A stretch of DNA of 59,226 nt, from the NCBI GenBank assembly GCA_000746015.1, contig JQKK01000023.1, forward strand, positions 1 to 59,226, written 5' to 3'. The notes under the pieces were generated by a model. That model ran no database searches. It was not told the origin of the DNA and was given only the letters and a program-made list of their open reading frames with translations. This DNA comes from Lachnospiraceae bacterium MA2020 (GTDB lineage: Bacteria; Bacillota; Clostridia; Lachnospirales; Lachnospiraceae). Positions 17,024 through 24,593 of the stretch are shown here, in pieces (the first letter of the stretch is position 1; each line of letters opens with the position of its first letter). Made by a program: the position numbers and the translations under genes.

Positions 17024-17869
17024 TCACGCTTTTCCTATCGAACCAAAAAGTCTCATCTTTTCTTTTACAACAGCCTTCATTTCTTCTATCTCGTAAGGCA
17101 TTAACTCCATCATGGTTTTAGCACCAGCTTGAAGTCCTTTTTCTATTCCACGTTTACCAGCCTTATCTATGTCTGTAAATATGTTTATCTTGCTTATACC
17201 AAGCTTTACTGCAGTCTCAAAATCCGTATCAGAAAGACCTGATCCTCCGTGAAGAACAAGAGGTATACCTGTCCTTTGTGAAATGATATCTATCCTGTCA
17301 AAATCAAGCTTTGGCGGAAATGCATAGTCACCATGGGCATTTCCAACTGCAACTGCCAGTGCATCTATTTCTGTTCTATTCACAAAATCAACTGCCATAT
17401 CAGGATCAGTGTAATAATCACTAGGATTTTCCAGCTTTCCACTTCCGGCATTGTCACCAACATGTCCAAGTTCACCTTCAACTGTCACATTCATTCCATG
17501 ACAGATCCTAACCATTTCCGCAACCTTTTCAAGATTATCCTCATATCCAAGTGTAGAGCAGTCATACATAATAGAAGTAAATCCAAGTCGTAATGCTTCC
17601 ATGCACTTTTCAAAAGTTAGTCCATGGTCATAATGAACAGCTATTGGTACAGAAGCCTCTTTAGCCATAGGTATGAGATATTTTGCTACATCATCAAGAT
17701 TCATTGCAGGAAGCAGTACTTCGGCAGTTCCAACTATTACAGGTGCCTTAAGTTCTTCAGCAGTTTCAATTATTGATCTTGCCATCTCCATGTTTACAGC
17801 ATTGAAAAAACTTACCCCATAATGACCGTTTTTTGCTTTATTAAGCATTTCTTTCATATTGACCAGCAT
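17024..17869 (-). CDS. Class II (zinc) ketose-bisphosphate aldolase
   Basis: A 281-aa aldolase of the FbaA/GatY/IolJ family. Zinc and catalytic residues are visible in AVHYDHG, EGELGHVGD, VGNAHGDY and LVLHGGSG. It cleaves a ketose 1,6-bisphosphate or a phosphorylated sugar acid into dihydroxyacetone phosphate and an aldehyde. The gene follows a PfkB-family kinase by 26 bp in one operon (AAGGGAGA before the ATG), so the kinase probably makes the aldolase substrate, as in tagatose or inositol catabolism. The substrate cannot be read from sequence; GatY or IolJ-type activity is as likely as glycolytic aldolase. Confidence 0.9.
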   Translation of the reverse strand: MLVNMKEMLNKAKNGHYGVSFFNAVNMEMARSIIETAEELKAPVIVGTAEVLLPAMNLDDVAKYLIPMAKEASVPIAVHYDHGLTFEKCMEALRLGFTSIMYDCSTLGYEDNLEKVAEMVRICHGMNVTVEGELGHVGDNAGSGKLENPSDYYTDPDMAVDFVNRTEIDALAVAVGNAHGDYAFPPKLDFDRIDIISQRTGIPLVLHGGSGLSDTDFETAVKLGISKINIFTDIDKAGKRGIEKGLQAGAKTMMELMPYEIEEMKAVVKEKMRLFGSIGKA

Positions 17870-17895
17870 CTTTAGTCTCCCTTCTCAATAAATTC

Positions 17896-19020
17896 TTAAA
17901 CATCTATTTTTTCCCAACCATCAGATATTCTCTTTTTTAGTTCTGAAAGAGGCTTGATACCTGAAAGTGCGTCATAGGCTGAAACACAGCAAGCACCTGT
18001 AGCAGCAGCCATCTTTACGCATTCTTCGGGTGTATTACCTTCCAACATCGCTGTAAGAAATGCTGCAATACATGTATCTCCTGCACCTGTACCGGATAGA
18101 ACAGTATCGGGCTTGTAGGATCGTTCAAAGCTTTCTTTATCTTTCCATGCATTTATATCTAATTCGAGTTTTGGCGATATTTTTTCAAAAGTATGGCTAT
18201 CTGCTGTTCTGTAATATATTCCTGGAGCGCCACATTTTAAGAGCAGTACCTTGCATCCCAGATTCATACATTTATCTGCAAGTGGTCGTATATCATTGTT
18301 TAAATCAAGTATTTTAGTTATATCGTCATTTGCTGCACGTTTTTGCCAGGACATATATCTGTCTTTATCAATCATATAGCAGATTTCTTCTATACTTGGA
18401 ACAAAGAAATCAACATATGGTATAACATTTGAGAGTATATGCTCCCAGTCTTTTTTGCCTGCTTCAGAGTCAGGATCAACGGCAGCAAGATCCAGTGAGA
18501 CAGCACATCCAAGTGATTGAGCTCTTTTGAATAGTTCAACTAATTGATCACCGTCATCTTCGTACATTCTTTTCATTAATGGTGGATATCCAAAATGCAG
18601 AAGAGCAGATTCTTCTAATACTTTATCCGGTATATCACTAGCTTCAAATGTACTGTTTGTTCCTGGACAGTGTAAAAACATTCTATCTATTCCCGGAATT
18701 GCTAATACGACAGAATATGATGATGCTTCTCCTGCAGCTCTTATCATATCCTTCTCTGCGCCATACTTACTTAGTATGCTGCAGATCATTTCACCAAATT
18801 CATCATCGCCGACTTTCCCCATGAGTCTGGCATCAGCTCCTAGAAGCTTCATGGCAAGTCCTGTATTGGCTACAGCACCTCCGGTGGCCACAGAAGCAGC
18901 TTTAGTTTCTACAAGCTTTCCGGGCATCAGAATATCGTCAATTTTTTTCCTTGCAGTCTTAGGGAAAACAGGGGTTATATCAAGGCAGATATGCCCTGCC
19001 ACAATAACCTTCTTATTCAT
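17896..19020 (-). CDS. PfkB-family carbohydrate kinase
   Basis: A 374-aa cytosolic ribokinase-fold kinase. The N-terminal signature GGAVANTGLAMKLLGA and the C-terminal ATP/anion-hole motif G-T-G-A-G-D-T with the catalytic Asp are intact. It is longer than ribokinase (about 310 aa), with an insert around residues 240-300 (SWQKRAANDDITKIL). The start is the ATG at 19020 after GGGAGG; the 13 in-frame codons upstream have no binding site. It is the first gene of a two-gene operon with a class II aldolase and so is likely a ketose-phosphate or inositol-derivative kinase. Confidence 0.9.
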   Translation of the reverse strand: MNKKVIVAGHICLDITPVFPKTARKKIDDILMPGKLVETKAASVATGGAVANTGLAMKLLGADARLMGKVGDDEFGEMICSILSKYGAEKDMIRAAGEASSYSVVLAIPGIDRMFLHCPGTNSTFEASDIPDKVLEESALLHFGYPPLMKRMYEDDGDQLVELFKRAQSLGCAVSLDLAAVDPDSEAGKKDWEHILSNVIPYVDFFVPSIEEICYMIDKDRYMSWQKRAANDDITKILDLNNDIRPLADKCMNLGCKVLLLKCGAPGIYYRTADSHTFEKISPKLELDINAWKDKESFERSYKPDTVLSGTGAGDTCIAAFLTAMLEGNTPEECVKMAAATGACCVSAYDALSGIKPLSELKKRISDGWEKIDV

Positions 19021-19119
19021 TTTACAAATACCTCCCAATAAAATACCCTTCCATATCACAATTATAACTAATTAAAAAATAGCAAACAATCAGTTTTTGT
19101 GATTTATGAAGTCCTCACT

Positions 19120-19134
19120 TCCTCACGGTGAGGA
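19120..19134. promoter_or_regulatory. Putative parS site 6
   Basis: Core TCCTCACGGTGAGGA in the divergent intergenic region between the PfkB kinase and hsp20. A partial extra left half (GTCCTCACT) stands directly before it. It is the rightmost copy; none is found from here to 59.06 kb. Confidence 0.78.
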
Positions 19135-19224
19135 TAATATTATACAGTGCAGTTGCGTGACATATTTGGGCAAAAACACAGATAAATCAGTCTATTACAG
19201 CGACATAAATATTTTTGTAAAAAA

Positions 19225-19267
19225 TTAGCACTCACCTATTGACAGTGCTAATAATTGGGTGTATAAC
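19225..19267 (+). promoter_or_regulatory. CIRCE operator and promoter of hsp20
   Basis: TTAGCACTC, nine bases, CAGTGCTAA (19225-19251) matches the CIRCE element TTAGCACTC-N9-GAGTGCTAA except for one base. It overlaps a TTGACA (19239-19244), 17-bp spacer, TATAAC (19262-19267) promoter. HrcA, presumably chromosomal, would repress this promoter until heat shock titrates it. Confidence 0.9.
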
Positions 19268-19326
19268 ATACTTGTAAATAAAAAAACAACGCCAAAGGCG
19301 CCGGATATATTAAGGAGGTAACAATT

Positions 19327-19758
19327 ATGTTGATGCCAAGTATTTTTCAGGATAACTTTTTTGATGATATGTTTGATTCATTTCTTTCACTTCCTACAAC
19401 AAAAAGCGGTAATTTTGCAGGCATGATGCAGACTGATGTTAAGGATAATGGAAATTCTTATGAGCTTGAGATCGCACTTCCTGGATATAAGAAGGAAGAT
19501 CTGCGTGCAGAGCTTAAGGACGGTTATCTTACTATTAATGCGGAGCATGCAGAGGATAAGGAGGAAAAGGGCAAGAACGGCAAGTATATCCGCAAGGAAA
19601 GGTATACAGGCCATTGTTCAAGGAGCTTCTATGTTGGTGAGGATCTTAAGCAGGAAGATATCAAGGCTAAGTTTGAGAACGGATTATTGCTGCTTGAGTT
19701 CCCGAAGGAAGTAAAGAAACCAGAATTACCTGAGAAGCAGCTTATATCGATCGCTTAA
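19327..19758 (+). CDS. hsp20: Hsp20 small heat-shock protein
   Basis: A 143-aa alpha-crystallin-domain chaperone that holds unfolding proteins for refolding by DnaK/ClpB. The domain runs from about residue 35 (TDVKDNGNSYELEIALPGYK) to F-E-N-G-L-L-L-L-E-F-P-K, where the G-x-L-x-x-x-x-P-like motif is visible. It has the C-terminal I-S-I motif needed for oligomer assembly. TAAGGAGG precedes the ATG and a CIRCE-controlled promoter drives it. It is monocistronic with a strong terminator. Heat-shock control by a host regulator shows the replicon is wired into host circuits. Confidence 0.95.
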   Translation: MLMPSIFQDNFFDDMFDSFLSLPTTKSGNFAGMMQTDVKDNGNSYELEIALPGYKKEDLRAELKDGYLTINAEHAEDKEEKGKNGKYIRKERYTGHCSRSFYVGEDLKQEDIKAKFENGLLLLEFPKEVKKPELPEKQLISIA

Positions 19759-19850
19759 ATGCAATTAAGTGTCAAGCAACGATATTGTGTATGTTAATTG
19801 CATGATATCCTGCTTAGATTAACAAAGATGTCATAAATAATAAAAAATAG

Positions 19851-19891
19851 AACGGAGGTTGTGTACATTTTGTATACAACCTCCGTTTTTT
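19851..19891. terminator. Terminator downstream of hsp20
   Basis: AACGGAGGTTGT and ACAACCTCCGTT form a 12-bp stem followed by six T, about 90 bp after hsp20. The rest of the 380-bp gap up to 20141 holds the promoter of the next gene and nothing else that I can recognise. Confidence 0.88.
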
Positions 19892-20047
19892 GTTTCAATA
19901 TACATTATGCGAATTTAGGACATTTATTCTTAATATATGTTAAAAACTCAATTGTGCTATGTGTCGAAATGCAAAGAGAAAGTGAGATTTTCGAAACATG
20001 AATAGTCACAAATTTACACAAATAGTTAAATACTTAGTAATAAAATA

Positions 20048-20106
20048 TTGAAATTTTAGTGAACGAATGATATAGTAGCAACATTGCGTTGTATACATAA
20101 TACAAC
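20048..20106 (+). promoter_or_regulatory. Promoter with inverted repeat at the mRNA 5' end
   Basis: TTGAAA (20048-20053), 17 bp, TATAGT (20071-20076) forms a promoter. The inverted repeat GTTGTAT-ACATA-ATACAAC (20088-20106) would lie at the very start of the transcript and could be an operator or an mRNA 5' stem-loop. Confidence 0.55.
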
Positions 20107-20140
20107 ATGCAAAAAATAGATATTGAGGAGATTTCTTTGT

Positions 20141-21031
20141 ATGAACATTAAAGAAATAATTAATGCCTTAAAAAAGATATCTAAGAATATGCAACTGGGT
20201 AAAGACGGAAATGATATTGAACTCTCTGCATTGATAAGAGAACTTAGAGATGATGTGGAGAAAGAAGGCACTGTTGCTGCTGCACAGAAAGTTACAAGCG
20301 TAATGTGCGAGATCTTAAACCAGATTGGTAAGGATAAAAACTTATTGAAATACTTCTACGAAAAGCATTCTTTTACTGATTTTGCAAGAGAACTTGCTGT
20401 ATTGAAACTTCCAAATGAGGAAATTATACTGATTGCAGAGCAATTGGAGTATTTTATCAATAATAGCAGCCGTGAAGATATCGACATGGTATTGAGCGTG
20501 GCTTGCTCCGTTAATAGGATGTGCAAGGAACTTATCAGAAGACAGTTGAAGATAAAATTCTATGATAATCTGAAGGATTTGAATTCTTCTACTATTTATT
20601 TTGTGCTGTTGAGCGGATCAATTGATAGAATTGATGAAAGAGTAATGGAAAGACTCTATGAATTATGTTCTGATAAGAAAAATGCTATGGACGAATCTGC
20701 TATTATGAATAATCCTGTCTATGCTATTTTGAAATTATATCAATTGAGATATATAAGGACTATGGATAGGTTTGAAGAAGTCCTTAAAGATAATGGATTA
20801 TTCAGAATGTTATGCAATACAGAATATTTTGAAGGCGAAGAATTTAATCCTGAATGGTGGGATCTGTTAAGGGATTCTGATTTACAGGAGAAGTTGGCTC
20901 AGGACGTCTTAAGAGCCAGAAAGATAAATAGGAAGCTGGAAGAGTACGGACAGTATCATGCAATCAGGAGCAGGGCTTTCTGGGACATAATAGAAGGCAT
21001 AGACGCCTTTTCTATGCAGGCAATGCGATAA
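20141..21031 (+). CDS. Hypothetical all-helical protein
   Basis: A 296-aa soluble protein without signal peptide, membrane segment or recognisable catalytic motif. The sequence pattern (IKEIINALKKISKN, LSALIRELRDDVEKEG, NEEIILIAEQLEYFINN) suggests a helical-repeat or coiled-coil fold for protein binding. The start is the ATG at 20141 after TGAGGAG, not the in-frame codon 18 bp upstream. The gene is flanked by terminators, so it is monocistronic. Its leader has a potential stem-loop. I do not recognise the family. Confidence 0.75.
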   Translation: MNIKEIINALKKISKNMQLGKDGNDIELSALIRELRDDVEKEGTVAAAQKVTSVMCEILNQIGKDKNLLKYFYEKHSFTDFARELAVLKLPNEEIILIAEQLEYFINNSSREDIDMVLSVACSVNRMCKELIRRQLKIKFYDNLKDLNSSTIYFVLLSGSIDRIDERVMERLYELCSDKKNAMDESAIMNNPVYAILKLYQLRYIRTMDRFEEVLKDNGLFRMLCNTEYFEGEEFNPEWWDLLRDSDLQEKLAQDVLRARKINRKLEEYGQYHAIRSRAFWDIIEGIDAFSMQAMR

Positions 21032-21037
21032 AAATAA

Positions 21038-21071
21038 TTAAGGCATAGCGATGATTTACGCTATGCCTTAA
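21038..21071. terminator. Two-way terminator between convergent genes
   Basis: TTAAGGCATAGCG, 8-base loop, CGCTATGCCTTAA form a 13-bp perfect stem between the hypothetical gene and the alarmone synthetase gene. Confidence 0.85.
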
Positions 21072-21076
21072 TCATT

Positions 21077-21700
21077 TTAGTCCTTGCTGGAAATGATAAG
21101 ATCTCGGATCGTTTGCATGGAAACGTCTGTAGAAGCCATTTCATCAGCGCATCTTTTAAGTTCAGAAACAATTATATCAGTATTAGGTATATTTTTTTTA
21201 TATTTGAGGTGGTGCTCCAGGGAAGCCCAGGAATCCATGGCAATAGTTCTAAGCTGTACCTCTACGTAAAAATGTCCCGGATTGTCACCTTCGATATCCT
21301 CAAAGGGTTCCTCTACAGATAAGATCATATGATAGCTTCGATATCCGTTAGGTTTTGCATGCTTAATATAATCTTTTTCACAGATGACAGTACATCCTGA
21401 TAGCTGTTTTATCTTTTCTACATTGGTATAGACATCATCAATAAAGCCGCAGACTATTCTTAGACCTATAGCATCTGTCAATTCCCTTAAAGCTGAATAT
21501 GGGGTTGGATCGAGTCCACGACGCCTGCATTTTTCAAGCATACTCTCTTCTGATTTGATTCGCGCCACTATATGTTCTGCGAGATTTATTCCGCTTTTTT
21601 CCCTTTCCTCTCGGCAGTATTGTTGTATTCTTTCTTGTATATCAGCTATAGTTGCCTCTAATGCAGTTTTATAATTTCCATATATATTCTTAGTATCCAT
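21077..21700 (-). CDS. Small alarmone synthetase (RelA/SpoT domain)
   Basis: A 207-aa stand-alone (p)ppGpp synthetase of the RelP/RelQ group. It transfers pyrophosphate from ATP to GTP or GDP without the hydrolase, TGS and ACT domains of Rel. Visible motifs are ARIKSEESMLEKCRRRG, the catalytic strand D-A-I-G-L-R-I-V-C, K-P-N-G-Y-R-S-Y-H and the glutamate of VEVQLRTIAMDSWASLEHHL. The final helices could form the tetramer interface. It diverges from the flavodoxin operon; a Fur-type box lies between and might also act here. No hydrolase partner is adjacent. Confidence 0.9.
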   Translation of the reverse strand: MDTKNIYGNYKTALEATIADIQERIQQYCREEREKSGINLAEHIVARIKSEESMLEKCRRRGLDPTPYSALRELTDAIGLRIVCGFIDDVYTNVEKIKQLSGCTVICEKDYIKHAKPNGYRSYHMILSVEEPFEDIEGDNPGHFYVEVQLRTIAMDSWASLEHHLKYKKNIPNTDIIVSELKRCADEMASTDVSMQTIRDLIISSKD

Positions 21701-21776
21701 ATCCTACATCTTAACATTAAATTATGCCTAAAAAGTATCTTATTTATTATAATTTTCGAAAAAAGTTTGAAATAGA

Positions 21777-21795
21777 GATAATGATAATCATTTTC
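21777..21795. promoter_or_regulatory. Fur-box-like 19-mer
   Basis: GATAATGATAATCATTTTC matches the classical 19-bp Fur consensus GATAATGATAATCATTATC at 18 of 19 positions. It sits just upstream of the flavodoxin -35 and 77 bp from the start of the divergent alarmone synthetase gene, so it could act on either. Confidence 0.72.
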
Positions 21796-21805
21796 AATAT
21801 TACTA

Positions 21806-21857
21806 TTGAATTTCGTTAGGCTAGGTGTTAACATTACAATTGTTAGCAAAAACTAAC
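21806..21857 (+). promoter_or_regulatory. Flavodoxin promoter with GTTAG-type boxes
   Basis: TTGAAT (21806-21811), 17 bp, TAACAT (21829-21834) is the promoter. A degenerate box ending in GTTAAC overlaps the -10, and the good match GTTAGCAAAAACTAAC (21842-21857) covers the expected start site, the same arrangement as at four other promoters here. Confidence 0.78.
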
Positions 21858-21880
21858 TAAAATAGAAAGGAAAATATACG

Positions 21881-22312
21881 ATGTCAGATATTAAGATAGT
21901 TTTTTGGAGTGGAACAGGTAACACACAGGCAATGGCTGAAGCTGTAGCAAATGGAGTAAAAGCTGCAGGACAGACACCTAATATGCTTCAGTTTAGCGAT
22001 ATTACAGCTGATGCATTAGCAGCAGATGATCGTTTTGCACTTGGATGCCCTGCAATGGGCGCAGAGCAGCTTGAAGAAGGTGAAGTTGAACCTTTCTTCA
22101 CTGAACTCGAGGGAAAACTTGGCGGAAAGAAAGTTGCCCTTTTTGGTTCATATGGCTGGGGAAGCGGAGAATGGATGGATTCATGGGTTGACAGAGTTAC
22201 TTCTGCCGGTGCTACAGTAGTTACAGGAGCAGGTGTTATGGCAAATAATGCTCCTGATGATGCTGCAATTTCTGAGTGTGAGGAATTGGGCAGATCACTT
22301 GTAAATGCATAA
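21881..22312 (+). CDS. Flavodoxin (short-chain)
   Basis: A 143-aa FMN electron carrier that replaces ferredoxin when iron is limiting. The phosphate-binding loop W-S-G-T-G-N-T-Q is at residues 9-16, the FMN-stacking region is GCPAMGAEQLEEGEVEPFF and the second loop GSYGWGSGEWMDSW. The length is that of short-chain clostridial flavodoxins. AGAAAGGA precedes the ATG. The promoter has both a Fur-like box and GTTAG boxes, matching known iron control of flavodoxin. A DUF3793 gene follows after 3 bp and is surely cotranscribed. Confidence 0.95.
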   Translation: MSDIKIVFWSGTGNTQAMAEAVANGVKAAGQTPNMLQFSDITADALAADDRFALGCPAMGAEQLEEGEVEPFFTELEGKLGGKKVALFGSYGWGSGEWMDSWVDRVTSAGATVVTGAGVMANNAPDDAAISECEELGRSLVNA

Positions 22313-22315
22313 ATT

Positions 22316-22903
22316 ATGAGTAAGGATCTTTATGATGTTATAAATTTTAATGTGTTAAGTCATACATTTATTTATCAGTGTGCTCCTGTTTTAGCTGGTC
22401 TTAAGGTATCCAATTTGCTCATAGTGAAAAAGTCCTATGCTATCCAGGCACAAAACATGATAAATGAATGTGGGCTTGCTGCTTTTGTTCTCTATATTTC
22501 AGAGCAGAAGATCACTTTTCTTGTTTATAATAGTGAAAAACTATCCGCTTACATTAATTCGTCAGAATGTGCTGAATTTATGAAGTTGAATGGTCATTCA
22601 GATCTTTCAATAAAGGCTGTGCTGTATGAAATATCGATAAGATACAGACTACACATGAGGATGTTGGGGAATTTTCCTCACGAGCTTGGAATTATACTAG
22701 GATATCCTATTGAAGATGTTGTGGGTTATATAGAACATGAGGGTAATGATTATCTTTATAATGGATATTGGAAAGTCTATTCAAATGTTGAAGAAACTAA
22801 GGATAGATTCAAGAAATTCGATGAAGCAACAGAGTATATGCTTAGAATGATGCTGAATGGCGAGGATTTAAGCACATTAGCAAAAAAGGTAAAAGTCGCA
22901 TAA
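22316..22903 (+). CDS. DUF3793 family protein cotranscribed with flavodoxin
   Basis: A 195-aa soluble protein with the family core F-P-H-E-L-G-I-I-L-G-Y-P-I-E-D-V-V-G and the later Y-W-K-V-Y-S. DUF3793 genes of Clostridia commonly sit next to flavodoxin or feo genes and are thought to belong to the iron-limitation response; the biochemical role is unknown. It starts three bases after the flavodoxin stop without a strong site of its own, so translation is likely coupled. A terminator follows. Confidence 0.85.
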   Translation: MSKDLYDVINFNVLSHTFIYQCAPVLAGLKVSNLLIVKKSYAIQAQNMINECGLAAFVLYISEQKITFLVYNSEKLSAYINSSECAEFMKLNGHSDLSIKAVLYEISIRYRLHMRMLGNFPHELGIILGYPIEDVVGYIEHEGNDYLYNGYWKVYSNVEETKDRFKKFDEATEYMLRMMLNGEDLSTLAKKVKVA

Positions 22904-22910
22904 ACAGTTG

Positions 22911-22933
22911 AAAGCCGCCTAATGGCGGCTTTT
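22911..22933 (+). terminator. Terminator of the flavodoxin operon
   Basis: AAAGCCGCC-TAAT-GGCGGCTTTT: 9-bp stem with a 4-base loop and T-run, overlapping the stop codon of the convergent SGNH gene. Confidence 0.88.
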
Positions 22934-23627
22934 ACGATTTCTGATTGGTATTCGTGGCTAAGGCGATTTCTTCTGCTGTCTTTTTTTCGTTTGATATATT
23001 TTTCAAGATATATTGATATATGGAAAAATATGTACTGTCTGTATAATGGAGACCATCAGGAGCTGACATTATTTTCTTCGTGTAAGTATTGGTGTCTATA
23101 TAACATATACTGTCGCAGTTTTCAAAGCTTGATTCAAACAGATAATTTGCATTTTCTATATCGGCATTTTTTATTCCCTTACATTTGCTTTCATCTACCG
23201 GATTTACTGAGATTACATACATTTTTACGGATCTGCCGGATTTTGATGTAAGTTTTTCCATTAGCTTTTTATATGTATCCACGTATTTTGGTGCATTTTC
23301 GAGGTCGTTTACACCAAGGTTAGTAACAATGGTCCAATCATCGATATTTGAATGGGATGAGATCGTATTTTTTATACCATCTAATCCAGTGTTTTTAAGC
23401 CATGTGTAACCTTCACCGGCTTCAGCAATAAAAAATTCATTGTCTTTATCAATACATTTGTAGATTGCTGTTTTCATTCCGACGGTTCTGCTGTCACCTA
23501 CAAATACCACAGCGCTTTTGACTGATTGTGACTTTAAGGATTCGATTTCTGCCTTATATGAAACGGTAGAGGTCCCTGTTAAAGTTGCGAGTGCAAGTAA
23601 ATAAGTAAATATAGCCGTTTTTATCAT
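22932..23627 (-). CDS. Secreted SGNH-hydrolase-like protein
   Basis: A 231-aa exported protein with N-terminal hydrophobic segment (MIKTAIFTYLLALATLTG). The GDSL/SGNH blocks are present: block I F-V-G-D-S-R-T-V-G-M with the nucleophile serine, block III L-G-V-N-D-L and block V D-G-L-H-Y-T with the catalytic Asp and His. Families with GDSR rather than GDSL often deacylate cell-wall or polysaccharide substrates; the substrate here is unknown. I use the ATG at 23627, preceded by GGAGAGCGA, rather than the TTG four codons earlier. Confidence 0.82.
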   Translation of the reverse strand: MIKTAIFTYLLALATLTGTSTVSYKAEIESLKSQSVKSAVVFVGDSRTVGMKTAIYKCIDKDNEFFIAEAGEGYTWLKNTGLDGIKNTISSHSNIDDWTIVTNLGVNDLENAPKYVDTYKKLMEKLTSKSGRSVKMYVISVNPVDESKCKGIKNADIENANYLFESSFENCDSICYIDTNTYTKKIMSAPDGLHYTDSTYFSIYQYILKNISNEKKTAEEIALATNTNQKS

Positions 23628-23718
23628 TTCGCTCTCCAATCTCCATATTTTTGTATAGTAGAGTTTTTAGTATTTTTATGCAGTAGAAAAGCTATGTAAT
23701 GTTTACTTTTAATAACTG

Positions 23719-23745
23719 CTAACTATAATTATAAATTATAGTTAG
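23719..23745. promoter_or_regulatory. Perfect 12-bp inverted repeat between divergent genes
   Basis: CTAACTATAATT, ATA, AATTATAGTTAG: perfect arms around three bases. The right arm recurs at about 24513-24524, upstream of the small membrane ORF. It ends in CTAAC/GTTAG but has another spacing than the 16-bp boxes. It could be an operator of the SGNH gene or a second type of metal-regulator site. Confidence 0.5.
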
Positions 23746-23814
23746 ATCGCTTACAATGTATGTTTTGATTTTAGTGCATTACGTGTTATAATTATAAACT
23801 TGCGTATACCGGTG

Positions 23815-23843
23815 TTGTAAAGTAAGTTAGTTTGTGCTAACAT
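23815..23843 (+). promoter_or_regulatory. GTTAG-box promoter of the FeoB-associated/DtxR operon
   Basis: TTGTAA (23815-23820), 17 bp, TAACAT (23838-23843). The box GTTAGTTTGTGCTAAC (23826-23841) overlaps the spacer and -10. As the operon encodes a DtxR-type repressor, this would be an autoregulatory site. Confidence 0.75.
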
Positions 23844-23874
23844 ATATTGTATACTGAGAATTGGAGAAACATAT

Positions 23875-24072
23875 ATGATAGACATTATTATAATCATGGC
23901 ACTTGCTTTAATCTGTACTCTTATAATAAAATACCTTTATAAAGAGCATAAGAGTGGACATTGTATAGGGTGCAGTGCCGGAAAATGCGGCTGTGGCGGT
24001 TCATGTGAGAATGCCAGAAAAGAGATGGAAGCTCTGAAAAAAATACGCGATGTAAATTCAAAAAATAAGTGA
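23875..24072 (+). CDS. FeoB-associated Cys-rich membrane protein
   Basis: A 65-aa protein with one N-terminal membrane helix (residues 2-19) and a Cys-rich tail: C-I-G-C, C-G-C-G-G-S-C. It matches the small family usually encoded after feoA-feoB, whose cysteines may bind iron near the FeoB pore. No feoA or feoB exists on this replicon, so the partner must be chromosomal or the gene has been split off. TTGGAGAAAC precedes the ATG. The regulator gene follows after 30 bp. Confidence 0.88.
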   Translation: MIDIIIIMALALICTLIIKYLYKEHKSGHCIGCSAGKCGCGGSCENARKEMEALKKIRDVNSKNK

Positions 24073-24102
24073 TCGTATCGTTTTAACAGGAGGGACAGAT
24101 TA

Positions 24103-24489
24103 TTGTACGAATCTGGAGAAGATTATATTGAAACTATATACAGACTTAAGAGAAAGAATGGATCTGTAAGGTCGATAGATGTAGCTAAAGAGCTTGGATT
24201 TAGCCGTCCTAGTGTAAGCAGGGCTGTAAGTATCTTAAAGAAAGATGGATACATAGTTGTTGATGATACAGGGAATCTTGAGCTGACTGATAAGGGCAAG
24301 AAAAAGGCAACAGGTGTATACGACAGACACAGAACACTTACAAAATTTTTGATAGAAACAGCTGGGGTTTCTGAAAAAACGGCAGAAGCAGATGCCTGTC
24401 GTATTGAACATATCATAAGCGAATCAACCTTCAGAGGAATTAAAAAGTTTATGAAAACCCAGAAAGATGCGGAAAATCAGGCTGATTGA
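24103..24489 (+). CDS. DtxR/MntR-family metal-dependent repressor
   Basis: A 128-aa two-domain regulator. Residues 1-60 form a winged helix with recognition helix F-S-R-P-S-V-S-R-A-V, and residues 65-125 the metal-binding and dimerisation helices with E-T-A-G-V-S-E, D-A-C-R-I-E-H and the H of residue 110 region. Metal-loaded DtxR proteins (Fe2+ or Mn2+) repress uptake and iron-sparing genes. It starts with TTG behind AGGAGGG. Lacking the SH3-like domain, it is the short MntR-like type. It is the most likely reader of the GTTAGYNNNNGCTAAC boxes, one of which is in its own promoter. Confidence 0.9.
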   Translation: MYESGEDYIETIYRLKRKNGSVRSIDVAKELGFSRPSVSRAVSILKKDGYIVVDDTGNLELTDKGKKKATGVYDRHRTLTKFLIETAGVSEKTAEADACRIEHIISESTFRGIKKFMKTQKDAENQAD

Positions 24490-24515
24490 CAAATTTGCCT
24501 AATATTTAGTAAAAT
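24486..24515 (+). promoter_or_regulatory. Promoter of the small membrane ORF
   Basis: TTGACA (24486-24491) overlaps the stop of the DtxR gene and TAAAAT follows after 18 bp. Downstream lies AATTATAGTTAG, a copy of one arm of the inverted repeat at 23719-23745, and two short hairpins (GAAGTT...AACTTC and GGCAGATTGTTGCC). Confidence 0.5.
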
Positions 24516-24593
24516 TATAGTTAGAAGTTTGTATTGCTGAACTTCGATGAGGCAGATTGTTGCCGCACCATTTAGGAGGAAAAATAGAATATA

